A DNA stretch of 64,000 bases from contig CP136062.1 of the NCBI GenBank assembly GCA_032622095.1, forward strand, positions 13,051,710 to 13,115,709, given 5' to 3'. Made by a program: the position numbers and the translations under genes. Shown one piece after another: positions 35,295 through 46,445 of the stretch; position 1 is the stretch's first letter; every line of letters begins with the position of its first letter. The notes under the pieces were generated by a model. It was not told the DNA's origin and ran no database searches. It saw nothing but the letters and a program-made list of their open reading frames with translations. Source of the stretch: Siphonodentalium dalli. Lineage: Eukaryota; Mollusca; Scaphopoda; Gadilida; Siphonodentaliidae.

Positions 35295-35622
35295 GTTATT
35301 GGTCAGTCCGTCCGTCTGTCGGGGTGTCGGCCCGTCCGTCCGTTCACTTTTTTCGTTTCATGTTGATAACTTTAGAAAGTTTGAACTGAATAGAATGAAA
35401 TGTGGGTTTATGGAGTTACGGCCCTTTTTTGTTGAAATTTGGACTAATTCGTTTCCGGATGATAACTTTAGTAAGTGTGAACTCATTAGAATGACATTTG
35501 GTGCGCTAATTTACTGACCCAAAATACAAACCCACCCTTCATGTGTTACCAGACTTACGGACCTTTGTTGAAATTACCACGGGCGTATTTTTCTACGCCC
35601 TGGCGATGCTCTTGTTGTTTTT
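35295..35622 (+). mobile_element. Possible non-autonomous element with a terminal hairpin
   Basis: Starts in gtccgtccgtctgtc-rich DNA. It then carries two diverged internal units (gttgataactttagaaagtt...gaatagaatgaaatgtgg and gatgataactttagtaagtg...tagaatgacatttggtgc). It ends with the hairpin gggcgta-ttttt-ctacgccc followed by tggcgatgctcttg. A GC-rich hairpin about ten bases before the end resembles Helitron 3' ends, but the terminal CTAG/CTRR is not there, so the class is uncertain. Confidence 0.4.
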
Positions 35623-35628
35623 TTTGTG

Positions 35629-35866
35629 CACCACTCCGGGTACCCACCACCTATTTATTCTGCACCACTCCGGGTACCCACCACCTATTTATTCTGCACC
35701 ACTCCGGGTACCCACCACCTATTTATTCTGCACCACTCCGGGTACCCACCACCTATTTATTCTGCACCACTCCGGGTACCCACCACCTATTTATTCTGCA
35801 CCACTCCGGGTACCCACCACCTATTTATTCTGCACCACTCCGGGTACCCACCACCTATTTATTCTG
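35629..35866. repeat. 34-bp minisatellite, seven units
   Basis: Seven identical units of ctgcaccactccgggtaccc / accacctatttatt. Complete identity points to very recent expansion. The three overlapping frames of 104-120 codons are artefacts of a 34-bp unit without stops. Confidence 0.97.
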
Positions 35867-35953
35867 ATATATCTAGAAATCACCATTCGGAAGTTCAACG
35901 TTTAACTTCACTAAAAAATAACACTACATGTCCAAACTGATGGTAAAAAATTA

Positions 35954-36063
35954 ATGTTACCCTCCCAATTCATGTTACCCTCCCAATTCATGTTACCTTC
36001 CCAATTCATGTTACCCTCCCAATTCATGTTACCCTCCCAATTCATGTTACCCTCCCAATTCAG
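35954..36063. repeat. 18-bp repeat, six units
   Basis: Six units of tgttaccctcccaattca with one ccttcc variant. Confidence 0.95.
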
Positions 36064-36274
36064 CCAGATTTATTATAAGCTTCCCGACGACTGATGGCAA
36101 TTTCAGTCAACATTTTGGACCAAAAGTAGGAAAATATGCAAATGTGGGTCTAAAAACAACAAATTCCCCAACAATTCATTGTTGGAAAATCAAATTACAA
36201 GAACAATTCCAACTTATCGTTGATGTGAATTTTTCACACGTCCATGCATAGTAGCGGGTATATTCAAACGGAAT

Positions 36275-36605
36275 AACAACTTATTTAGTGCGTCTACTCG
36301 CATTTAATTTGAAACAAACATCGCACTTTCGTCGACTCGAATTCAAATACTACCAAATTACGTCATACTCGTTGGTGTTTTCCAGTTTCAATTGGAATTC
36401 CCTCATTAGCATATCATTATGCAGCTCGTTTGCATTTCTCCGATATAAATTCGAGTCTACGGTGATGCGACGTTTGTTTCAAACACGGATCTCAGACGTA
36501 TCAGCAATTAGATTCGTGTTGCCCACACGCATTCTTCGTCGGTAGTGCGTCTACTCGCATTTACTTGAAACAAACGTCGCACTTTTGTCGACTGGAATTC
36601 AAATA
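36275..36605. repeat. Direct repeat pair with inverted core (agtgcgtctactcgcattta)
   Basis: agtgcgtctactcgcattta and the following gaaacaaacrtcgcactttygtcgac-type segment occur at 36278-36340 and again at 36545-36605. Between them, gcgacgtttgtttcaaacac (36469) is the reverse complement of the same block. A 60-bp repeat on both sides of about 200 bp with an inverted copy suggests a small mobile element with duplicated ends. Confidence 0.6.
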
Positions 36606-36644
36606 ATTGAATTATGGATAAATACTAGCCGTGTCGAGCAACCT

Positions 36645-36810
36645 TAATGTGCGTTCATTTCATATTATATCTTCATAGATGACTTAATGTGCGTTCATTT
36701 CATATTACATGTATATCTTCATTGATGACTTAATGTGCGTTCATTTCATATTATATCTTCATAGATGACTTAATGTGCGTTCATTTCATATTATATCTTC
36801 ATAGATGACT
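36645..36810. repeat. 40-bp repeat, four units
   Basis: Units cttaatgtgcgttcatttca / tattatatcttcatagatga. The second unit has a cat-gta insertion. Confidence 0.92.
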
Positions 36811-37044
36811 TTTGGGTTTTAATAGAAACTTGATCCATTTTAGCTGAAAAAGTCACATATTACGTCTGGGAATGACAAATTGTCGAATTGTATTATGTAT
36901 ACCACGACCTTCCATTTCATTAATTTGCCAAGTTATTTCGAAGTACTTGATACTTGGTGTACATAATACAATTATATTTGTCCAATGTGTACAGTTTAAC
37001 CCTGAAAAAATAAGACATATATATAACGGGTAGGATTCTCTCTT

Positions 37045-38400
37045 CCGAAGGTTCATTATTCCGAAGGTTCGCTATTCCGAAGGTTCATTATTCCGAAGGT
37101 TTTCTATTCTGGGCGTATATAACCAGAAATGAATCAAAATTTGCACCCCACCACAAAAACCACACGAGGAAGGAAAAATAAGATTATGCTTGTATTCATA
37201 TATAGTACATTTATACACCAAATTCTAATTCCCAAATTGTCCTAGATGTCGGTTATTAATAGCAAGAAGAGAGTATCAGTTTATCGTCAATTATGAAAAG
37301 TTAAAAACACGATGACTGAAATAAACTACATGTAAGAGATATAGTTTTTCCGAACTGGCAATCTGTATTTGAAAAAAAACATCAACATTCAAGGCCCACT
37401 TAATTTTCGAGCCCCCATATCACAAAATATATGCCACTATATATACCATTTGAAATATGAAGCTCTCTAACACTGTATTATCCGCTTATCCGCTGTAATA
37501 AACTGTGAACATGTTGTTTTTGTTGAGTTAACGGCTTGTTTTTGTGCTTAATGTTCATCTGGTTTTGTTGCGCAAAGTAAAGTGTATTATTTTCAATGGA
37601 GGGGGTAACTCTATATTTTAAAGATAATGTTATTCCCCTTCAATTGAAAATACATTAGGTTGAATTCTGTTGCATTCTGGGAGCCATGGCATATAACGGG
37701 GAATCCATTTATGATTTAAGATGTTTTCTATTTTTCTAGGGGCATCTTCTGATACAGACGTTTGGAATGGTGATGAGCTATATATAGTGTTTTAATCATA
37801 TTTTATGGCACAGATTGTTTTTAAAACCTGATATCAAGGCACTATAAAAAATAGCCGATGACTCGAAATTTAAGTGCGCTTACAATTCAATACAAATTCA
37901 CAATTGCAGTTAGGTTCAACTCATACCCGTCTATTCAACGACATTCTGCTTCGCAGAATTCACTAAGAGTTATAGTCCCGCTGTTTTAATCCCGCCTTTA
38001 GCTGGCGTATTGTTGCCTGTAAGATTATTAAGATATAACGCCATATGCGATGACATTAAATCGCATGGAAAGAGCAATTGTGTGGGCTGCATGACGTGAA
38101 TATGTATTGGAAAATAACGTCATACGTAGACATTAAATCTCAAGGAAACCCGCGAAAAAATAAAAAATAGCATTTATTGTTTCAATGTTTTAAGTTATTT
38201 CCTTCATAAAAAAGAGTCTTCGTGACAAAGAACACTCTCAATATTTGAATACCGTATAGAATTAACCGTTAAAATAAAATAAAAATCTTCGGAATAGCGA
38301 ACCTTCGGAATAGAGAACCTTCGGAATAGCGAACCTTCAGAGTAGTGAACCTTCGGAATAGTGAACCTTCGGAATAGCGAACCTTCGGAATAGAGACATG
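37045..38400. mobile_element. ~1.35-kb foldback element with tandem-repeat ends
   Basis: The left end (37045-37110) has four to five units of attccgaaggttcgct/attccgaaggttcatt. The right end (38284-38396) has about seven units of the reverse complement, agcgaaccttcggaat. The 1.17 kb between them is unique and shows no open frame above 60 codons. Inverted arrays of short repeats at both ends are typical of FB-type foldback transposons, although simple chance amplification of an inverted pair cannot be excluded. Confidence 0.6.
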
Positions 38401-38935
38401 TTCCCATATATAACTCTCTCACCCCTGATCAAGTCGTCCGGCTAATCTGCTATAATGCGGTTGGGTCCTGCTGAATTGCTATGATGCTGTTAGGGCAAAC
38501 TGATGCTGTTAACAAAAAGTACCGTTATATTTGTCTAATTTGTCTTTTTCACGGTGTTCCGATAATCTGAACATATTCTGGAAAAGCCATTATGCGTATG
38601 AAACATTCAAAAACATATTTATTGCGAAACATGTTTAATACTGGTTGTATTATAGTTGTTGAAAATCGTCTATAATCAAGATGGTTATTTACGTCGTTTC
38701 ATATACACCAGCGCAGGAATTATTATATTTCTCAAAAATATAAATGTTCTTGAATATGAAACATACACACAGTTTTTTCTTAAATCGCTCGGATTAGCCA
38801 AACACCGCGAACATGAACTTTAGAAAAAATAATGGTACATTTTCGTAACGGCATCAATTTGCACTACCCGCATCATATCAATTCAGCATGACCACCAGCA
38901 TCTTATCATATTAGCAAGACCACTTGGCCAGGGGT
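38401..38935. other. Stretch without recognisable features
   Basis: AT-rich. A small duplicated motif, tgctatgatgctgttagg / ctgatgctgttaac, lies near 38475-38515. Nothing coding. Confidence 0.45.
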
Positions 38936-39842
38936 GTCTATATATTATTCCAGAGAGTCTATAATATTGATATGAGATATATGGAGGCAGGACTCAGCAT
39001 GAGTGTCCATTGGGGTCTATATATTATCCCAGAGAGTCTATACTATTGATATGAGGTATATGGAGGCAGGACTCAGTATGAGTGTTCATTGGTGTCTATA
39101 TATTATTCCAGAGAGTCTATAATATTGATATGAGATATATGGAGGCAGGACTCAGTATGAGTGTTCAGAGAGTCTATAATATTGATATGAGATATATGGA
39201 GGCAGGACTCAGTATGAGTGTTCATAGGGGTCTATATATTATTCCAGAGAGTCTATAATATTGATATGAGATATATGGAGGCAGGACTCAGTATGAGTGT
39301 TCATTGGTGTCTATATATTATTCCAGAGAGTCTATAATATTGATATGAGATATATGGAGGCAGGACTCAGTATGAGTGTTCATTGGTGTCTATATATTAT
39401 CCCAGAGAGTCTATAATATTGATATGAGATATATGGAGGCAGGACTCAGTATGAGTGTTCATTGAGTCTATATATTATCCCAGAGAGTCTATAATATTGA
39501 TATGAGATATATGGAGGCAGGACTCAGTATGAGTGTTCATTGCTCAGAGAGTCTATAATATTGATATGAGATATATGGAGGCAGGACTCAGTATGAGTGT
39601 TCATTGTCTATATATTATCCCAGAGAGTCTATAATATTGATATGAGATATATGGAGGCAGGACTCAGTATGAGTGTTCATTGGTGTCTATATATTATCCC
39701 AGAGAGTCTATAATATTGATATGAGATATATGGAGGCAGGACTCAGTATGAGTGTTCATTGAGTTTATATATTATCCCAGAGAGTCTATAATATTGATAT
39801 GAGATATATGGAGGCAGGACTCAGTATGAGTGTTCATTGCTC
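38936..39842. repeat. ~79-bp minisatellite with variable spacer, 11-12 units
   Basis: A constant 62-bp core (cagagagtctataatattga, tatgagatatatggaggcag, gactcagtatgagtgttcat) is followed by a variable linker: ggtgtctatatattatccc, gagtctatatattatccc, tgctc, or nothing. Linker types are interspersed, which shows unequal exchange at two register positions. Confidence 0.93.
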
Positions 39843-39889
39843 CAAACGTTCTTGCTGAGCGTGAGCAAATTATCACTTCTTATCGAAAT

Positions 39890-40890
39890 AGCAATGTATC
39901 GATTATAATAGCAGATTGAGATGTGGGTTTATTGTATTGATTAGAATAGCAGATTGAGATGTGGGTTTATTGTATTGATTAGAATAGCAGATTGAGATGT
40001 GGGTTTATTGTATCGATTAGAATAGCAGATTGAGATGTGGGTTTATTGTATCGATTAGAATAGCAGATTGAGATGTGGGTTTATTGTATCGATTAGAATA
40101 GCAGATTGAGATGTGGGTTTATTGTATCGATTAGAATAGCAGATTGAGATGTGGGTTTATTGTATCGATTAGAATAGCAGATTGAGATGTGGGTTTATTG
40201 TATCGATTAGAATAGCAGATTGAGATGTGGGTTTATTGTATCGATTAGAATAGCAGATTGAGATGTGGGTTTATTGTATCGATTAGAATAGCAGATTGAG
40301 ATGTGGGTTTATTGTATCGATTAGAATAGCAGATTGAGATGTGGGTTTATTGTATCGATTAGAATAGCAGATTGAGATGTGGGTTTATTGTATCGATTAG
40401 AATAGCAGATTGAGATGTGGGTTTATTGTATCGATTAGAATAGCAGATTGAGATGTGGGTTTATTGTATCGATTAGAATAGCAGATTGAGATGTGGGTTT
40501 ATTGTATCGATTAGAATAGCAGATTGAGATGTGGGTTTATTGTATCGATTAGAATAGCAGATTGAGATGTGGGTTTATTGTATCGATTAGAATAGCAGAT
40601 TGAGATGTGGGTTTATTGTATCGATTAGAATAGCAGATTGAGATGTGGGTTTATTGTATCGATTAGAATAGCAGATTGAGATGTGGGTTTATTGTATCGA
40701 TTAGAATAGCAGATTGAGATGTGGGTTTATTGTATCGATTAGAATAGCAGATTGAGATGTGGGTTTATTGTATCGATTAGAATAGCAGATTGAGATGTGG
40801 GTGTATTGTATCGATTAGAATAGCAGATTGAGATGTGGGTTTATTGTATCGATTAGAATAGCAGATTGAGATTTGGGTTTATTGCATAGT
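39890..40890. repeat. 38-bp minisatellite, about 26 units
   Basis: Units tgtatcgattagaatagcag / attgagatgtgggtttat, nearly identical throughout. The first units read tgtattgatt and one late unit has gtgggtgtat. Recent expansion. Confidence 0.97.
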
Positions 40891-41858
40891 ATTTCCCCAG
40901 AGGCCCATAACTTGTGTGGTCACAGTGGTGATAACAGATACAGTAACATAAACGTCAGTATCCAGTAAGAACACGCGATATACATGATATACAACGTACT
41001 AGCAAGGTAACCCGACTTCGTGCGGCTGTTTCCCCTCTGCTTCCATCCGGACTTCAGATCCCAATTTTCACATAGCTGATTTTGAAAACCTCCGTGGATC
41101 TAACATCGATATCCGTCGAAAGGCGCGATTTGACCTTGAATTGACCATTTTGAAGATCAAGGTGATAACGGAAGTAGTTATCCTATTGATTCAACTGCTT
41201 GTGTGTTGACCAATCAAATTGAGGTATCAGTACACAATTTAGACGGTTGTAGCGGGTTTTAAAATAAAATAGAAATTTAAGTATCGGACGGGGGGGGGGG
41301 GGGGGGGGTAACTGCCAATGTAGCCTTTGTTAAATGATACATTACTGTTTTAATTTTTCACAAACAAAACTGGGATTACCTAACGAGGCTTTCGTATTCA
41401 ATGAAAGCCAACTCCGTATGACAAGCGGCCTTCAATTATAATAAATTATAATGACCCAAACCACAAGCGACCTAACTGACGAACGCGACTTAAATTATCA
41501 AACTCCAGGCAGAGTAATCTCCCATCGCTCCGCTGAGATACCACTGCCACAAAGACATTCGGTAGGGATTTCTTATATTTTAGGATTAAAATTGTCTATG
41601 TCTGGCTCAGTTCATATTGTTCTTATCAATACCGAAATAATTGCCATTATTGCAAACTTTTGGTGGTCAAAATAACATGATATGTGACTAAATATAGTTC
41701 CGACGATACGTAAACATAGATGTATCTGTCTGCAAAGTACCATCCCTCCGACGGTGACCTATCGCAGTGATAACGTAGAGGGCGCTGCGCGGAGTTTCTT
41801 AAATTATATTGACAATTTTGGCAAGTGTTACTCACAAATCATTTGTTTTTAATTTCAG
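40891..41858. other. Intergenic or 5' intronic DNA upstream of the GCNT exon
   Basis: No repeat family recognised. It contains a run of 19 G at 41290-41308. The last bases, tttgtttttaatttcag, form a good 3' splice site ending at 41858, so at least the right end is probably intron. Confidence 0.5.
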
Positions 41859-42022
41859 ATTGATGACGTCATTCTATACGTTTGATCGTTTTCTAGCAAA
41901 AATTGATACTATATCACAACCGTTACACAGTGAATCCATTGCTGCTTTCGTCGATTATTTTGGATTAACCTATAACGACACAAAGCCATCAATGTTACCG
42001 TCGTTCCAGTTGGCTAATTCCA

Positions 42023-43006
42023 ATGAACTCACGGCTGTTATCGTTCTTCGTGTTGGTTGTATGTACTGCCGGTGCCTCGTTAATGCTATTTGTGATATCC
42101 AGTAACAAGATATCAAGCACCTTGCACCAGGCTCATTATCTTAAGTATTACTTGGGTGGAGAACGTCCGGCTCAGATATCCGCTTCCCGAACGCTCATCA
42201 ACACTGATAAATTCCAAACTGCTTTAAACAAACATGAATCACGTGAAAATGAGGCCGAGTTCGTCATTTACGATGAAATTAATAACGACAACTCTAAATC
42301 AGTGTACAACGATGCTCAGGAGTATAGTAATGGCGACGGCACCAAAAATAATTCCGGCCAGGCACAGTCACCATGGAAACCGTCACATGGACGTATTTTG
42401 TCATCAATCGTTCCCATTTATGATGGTAAGAATGGACATAGGCGTGGTCTGAACTACACAAAAACAAGAGCTGCAAAGACAGCATCGCCGACAACACATG
42501 TAACAGGTTCACAGCAATCTGATAGAAGAATCGTCGTGACAGCGGAGAAAGGAAATTCAAATGGTGGTGATGTCGGAGATTCGAGGCTGATTTCACACTA
42601 CTTCACACCGGACTTGAACAATTTCAAAGTTAGACAATCGTGTCAGAATATCCTCAAACAGAATAAAACTGAAATATGGATAGCAGTTAATTCGCCGGGA
42701 TATGTCAACAGGTCGACATCTTCGCAACACATCATTAACAAGACGTCACACTGCCCTAGTTACATACAGTCTTCTGGCTTTATTAACGGGTCGGTCACGG
42801 AAGACGAGCGGGAATTCCCGATTGCCTTCGGGATTCTCATGTACAAAGAACCTGCGCAGGTTGAACGTTTGCTGCGCATGCTCTATCGACCTAATAACAT
42901 ATATTGTATTCACGTGGACCGGAAGTCGGCGAAGGAAATTCACTCGGCTATGAAGAGTATCGCATCATGCTTTCCCAACGTGTTCGTGGTCCCGGAACCT
43001 GTGAAG
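42023..43006 (+). CDS. Core-2-type beta-1,6-N-acetylglucosaminyltransferase, first coding exon
   Basis: Exon probably begins at 41859, after a ttaatttcag acceptor, with about 164 bases of leader. Translation starts at 42023 (MNSRLLSFFVLVVCTAGASL): a short cytosolic tail, then a signal-anchor (about residues 5-25), as in type II Golgi glycosyltransferases. Residues ~30-245 form a low-complexity stem with several N-glycosylation sequons (NKTE, NRST, NKTS, NGSV). The catalytic GT14/Branch domain begins at about residue 268: FPIAFGILMYKEPAQVERLL, YRPNNIYCIHVDRKS, FPNVFVVPEPVK. The IYCIHVDRKS block is highly characteristic of GCNT enzymes, which add GlcNAc in beta-1,6 linkage to the GalNAc of O-glycans. 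The exon ends at a GTATGT donor (43007) in phase 0. The gene is incomplete here. Confidence 0.87.
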
Positions 43007-43628
43007 GTATGTTATGATTTATTAAAGATGTTTCGAAAACTCACGGTTAGTTCTAACGATTACAGTTATGGAACTACGTCGCCGAATTATGTCTACATTC
43101 GTGTATGGAGCTGATATATATGATTGAACTACATGTAACACTATATCATAGGTATTAGGGGGTAATATAAGTACGCTGAATACCGATTTTGCGTGTATGG
43201 ATGTATTATAACGAACCAAAGCCGGACGCTTTGGGTCGTATGTAGACTATATCTGATTTTGCGACGCTTTTTTAATTTGGGGAGCACGAATGTCGCACAG
43301 TAGATCGGTGGGCCAAGAGGCCAACACAAATCAGTCGATGTGCAACATTATCCTATTTATATAAACGTCCTAAAATCATTTATTTGTTTTTATTTATAAT
43401 GGAAAGTAGGTCCAAACTAAATTTCTAACGGGTCTACTCCGGCACTCAACTGGATCAAATCATAAATAAACTAAAATCATCACAACTCAACACGATCTAC
43501 GTGTATCTCAAAGCTTTATTTTCCAACTTATGCACAGCAGTTGATCAATACTGCATGGTTCTGTGGAGACTATGCCGTGCGAAAGGAAATAAGATAATAT
43601 TTAATGTCGATTTCATTGTTATGATAAG

Positions 43629-44455
43629 TCAGCATACTTACATGCATCGGATAATCCAAATATATCCTATTTTCTTGAATAGAATGAAAACATGGTCCCT
43701 GATTATTAATTAATTAGTTAATTAGAAAATGGTCCCATGAGGGTTAATACAAATATGGAGCCATGGGGTTAAATGAAATATGGTCCATTGAATGTCAATT
43801 AAAATCTGGTAACATGGGGGTTAAAGTTAAAACATGGTCCCATTACTAGGGTTAATTAAAATAAAAATATGGTGTTATCAGTGTTGATTAACTACGGTCC
43901 CATGGGGTTAAATAAAATATTGTCCCATGAGGGTCATTCAAAATATGGTCCAATGAGGACTAATTGAAATATTCCCCCCATGAGGATCAATTAAAACATG
44001 GTTTTAGGAGGGTTAATTTCTTAACATTGTTCAAATCATATAGCATTCTGATATATGCTGCGTACACAGACATAAAACAATGGTTAGAATAAGACCACGT
44101 TGTTTGTTAAACACCCTTTCTTAATAACATCTCTATTCATAGTTCAGATATATGCCAGATACAAAGTAATAAAGAACAAAATTTAGAGACCGAGACTAAA
44201 GTTCACTAAACGTCAATATCTACAAACAGCACGAAGGAGTAACGTGTGAATTGGTTAAAAGATACAATCCCAATTCATTTATAATATAACATGCCGATAT
44301 TTATAGCGTATACCTACATGAAAAAGTTTACTGAACGATGTTAAATGACATGTTAAACACTGATATGATCAAACAGCTAAACGGGTTCATGTCTGCATAC
44401 TTACATGCATCTGATAATCCAAATATATCCTATTTTCTTGAATAGAATGAAAACA
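43629..44455. repeat. Intronic block with 60-bp direct terminal repeats
   Basis: gcatacttacatgcatcggataatccaaat-type DNA (key blocks acttacatgcatc, ataatccaaatatatcctat, tttcttgaatagaatgaaaa) occurs at 43629-43690 and at 44393-44453. Between them are diverged 26-bp units (atggtcccatgagggttaat, 43730-44010) and a 380-bp unique part. The segment 43697-44393 is repeated at 62820-63502. Confidence 0.8.
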
Positions 44456-45189
44456 CATACTTATGAACAAAGCAGAAGATACATTCAGTTCCACGCGAAT
44501 TCGGTCAATTGTGAAAGTTACACGATGACGTTGTTTGTTGATTATCGTTGAAATTGACATGATGACATGTTATGATTGAAATGAACATCCTGCCCCAGCA
44601 CGCCAAGAAATATTGGCCTGTTGGTTAGTTTCATTTCCATGCACTCTCGACAACATATATAACTACTTATAATTACCCCACCAAACATAAGCCTTATGCA
44701 TGTGAATATTATTTGGTGGGAATCTATAAAGTGATTTTGACGAGAATTGTTTTAAACGCTACAGCCTACATTCAGAAACCCATATGTGATTGTTTTAGCT
44801 TTGGTTCGTTAATTAGCTTGCGTATGATCATATTATATGATATATGATAACACTAGCACTATATAACATGTGTCAGGGGTAATATAAACACACTGAAGGC
44901 CGATTTCGCATTGATGGAGTCGATATATATGATTGTTGAACTACATGTAACACTATATCACAGGTATTCGGGGGTAAGATAAACACACTGAATGCCGATT
45001 TCGCGTGTATGGAGCGGAGATAATATATTATATATATACGATTAAACGATCACCATAATTATATAACATGAAATTAGGGTAATCTATAAGTATATTCGAG
45101 GCTGGTGTCGCGTGTATGTATATGCTCTATATGATTACATTAAGATACCACTTGTTATGGTTGGTACTATATGTTTGATTAAATTAATA

Positions 45190-45548
45190 TACAGTCATGT
45201 TATGATTGGTACTATGTGTATGATTAACACTATATATTACAGGTATACTGGGGTAATATATCATATGTGTATGATTAACACTATATATTACAGGTATACT
45301 GGGGTAAGATATGATATGTGCATGATTAACACTATATATTACAGGTATACTGGGGTAAGATATCATATGTGTATGATTAACACTATGTATTACAGGTATA
45401 CTGGGGTAAGATATCATATGTGTATGATTAACACTATATATTACAGGTATAATGTGGTAAGATATCATATGTGTATGATTAACACTATATATTACAGGTA
45501 TACTGGGGTAATATATCATATGTGTATGATTAACACTATATATTACAG
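45190..45548 (+). repeat. 51-bp array carrying the GCNT 3' splice site, six decoys plus the real one
   Basis: Units acaggtatactggggtaaga / tatcatatgtgtatgattaa / cactatatatt. The acceptor AG lies at 45241-45242, 45292-45293, 45343-45344, 45394-45395, 45445-45446 and 45496-45497, and the real one at 45547-45548, exactly 51 bp apart. Each unit also contains GGGGTAAGA, a possible 5' splice site 10 bases after the acceptor. In the real exon the same bases encode Gly-Lys. The 151- and 144-codon frames over the array are artefacts. Confidence 0.9.
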
Positions 45549-45739
45549 GTATACTGGGGTAAGATAAGCACACTGAAGGCCGATCTCGCCTGTATGGAGT
45601 TGCTCTGGAGGAAGTCACAATCGTGGAAATACTACATTAACCTCACCGGACAGGAGATGCCGCTGAAGACGAACTATGAACTGGTTAAAATTCTACGGGC
45701 TTATAACGGTGCGAATAACATCGGCGGAAGATTCCATCA
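45549..45739 (+). CDS. GCNT family, second coding exon
   Basis: 191 bases between a ttacag acceptor and a GTAAGA donor (45740). It joins in phase 0 to the previous exon and ends in phase 2. Translation: VYWGKISTLKADLACMELLW, then RKSQSWKYYINLTGQEMPLK, then TNYELVKILRAYNGANNIGG. This matches the GCNT catalytic-domain run of the form VYxSxxRVxADLxCM...WKYxINLxGxDxPLKTNxE. The remaining half of the domain, with its conserved cysteines and the YKGS-type motif, is not found downstream to 64000. The next exon may lie beyond the window, or the gene may be truncated. Confidence 0.87.
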
Positions 45740-46043
45740 GTAAGAACAAACCTGTTAATATTACTATAGGGAGCTTAACACAGATATAACAATAAAACCA
45801 TAGTCAGAAAATGGTAACGCCCTCAATACCATATTATTAGGCATATATAAAATATATTCGAACCTTAATATATAGTGATTGTGAAACACGTGTATATTAT
45901 TATACATGTAGGTAACGCCTTGGAGTTAATAATATGTGATATTTTGTGTATGTGAGTATACTGTACAATTTGTGAGAAAGGATGTAAAATGATTTTAAAA
46001 ATCGGACGTGCCAACTACACATGTATATATAACTTTACAAGGA

Positions 46044-46105
<62 letters not shown>

Positions 46106-46207
46106 GATGATGCGTAAACGTAATTTGCGCCCGCTTGTTAATCTTTCGTAGGATTTGATGATTAATTAACCATAATTACAAAAATCATACCGGTATATGT
46201 AAATGAT
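45740..46207. other. Probable next GCNT intron start, with an AT microsatellite
   Basis: Begins with the gtaagaac donor. An (AT)n run of about 26 repeats occupies 46049-46100. A word, ggtaacgccctcaatacca, near 45812 resembles an inverted word at 25870. No exon seen. Confidence 0.55.
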
Positions 46208-46445
46208 CATACACTCAAAAAAATTTCATTGTAATATTACGACAGAAACTGTTGGCAGGAATTGGACCATCAGTAACTGTCGTAAAATTACGAGATCAAC
46301 GTAATCTGACATTTACAAATTTGATCGTATATTTACAAAATGATCGTAATATTATGACAGAAAAACTATCGTAAAATTACAACATCATCGTAATGTGAAT
46401 TTACGGTTTAATCGTAAAATTACATGGCCAACGTAATCTGAAGCT
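46208..46445. repeat. Short-word repeat of cgtaaaattac / gtaatattacgac
   Basis: About seven occurrences of atcgtaaaattac or tcgtaatattacgac on both strands. The segment begins with cactcaaaaaaatttcattg. Its many inverted words suggest a small transposon interior, but the ends were not fixed. Confidence 0.45.

Larger units (their letters stand above)
43007..45548 (+). other. GCNT intron with repeated acceptor/exon-start copies
   Basis: Phase-0 intron from gtatgt (43007) to ttacag (45548). It contains decayed copies of the beginning of the next exon: a fragment near 43081-43112, then 43151-43205, 44868-44922, 44964-45015 and 45074-45118. It also contains six 51-bp copies of the splice site itself (45190-45540). 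Some copies still translate recognisably: 43151 gives VLGGNISTLNTDFACM and 44964 gives VFGGKINTLNADFACMERR then stop, against VYWGKISTLKADLACM in the real exon. Between them lies a block that is also present at 62820-63502. Confidence 0.8.

Noticed and set aside
35541-35940. Three overlapping frames of 104-120 codons with GTHHLF/GYPPPIYS repeats
   Set aside because: Artefact of a 34-bp array without stops.
39890-40890. Regular array that might be mistaken for a CRISPR locus
   Set aside because: Units are contiguous 38-bp repeats with no unique spacers, no leader and no cas genes; the DNA is eukaryotic. The same holds for the 38-bp, 42-bp and 82-bp arrays elsewhere.
41809-42105. 98-codon frame overlapping the start of the GCNT exon in another frame
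   Set aside because: It crosses the acceptor at 41858 and has no domain; the 42023 start gives the membrane anchor expected of the family.
45112-45618. 151- and 144-codon frames upstream of the second GCNT exon
   Set aside because: Plus-strand frame reads through the 51-bp splice-site array into the exon; minus-strand frame is its mirror. The exon boundary at 45549 is supported by the splice site and by homology.
46049-46100. AT run as an unusual structure-forming site
   Set aside because: Ordinary dinucleotide microsatellite within an intron or intergenic region.
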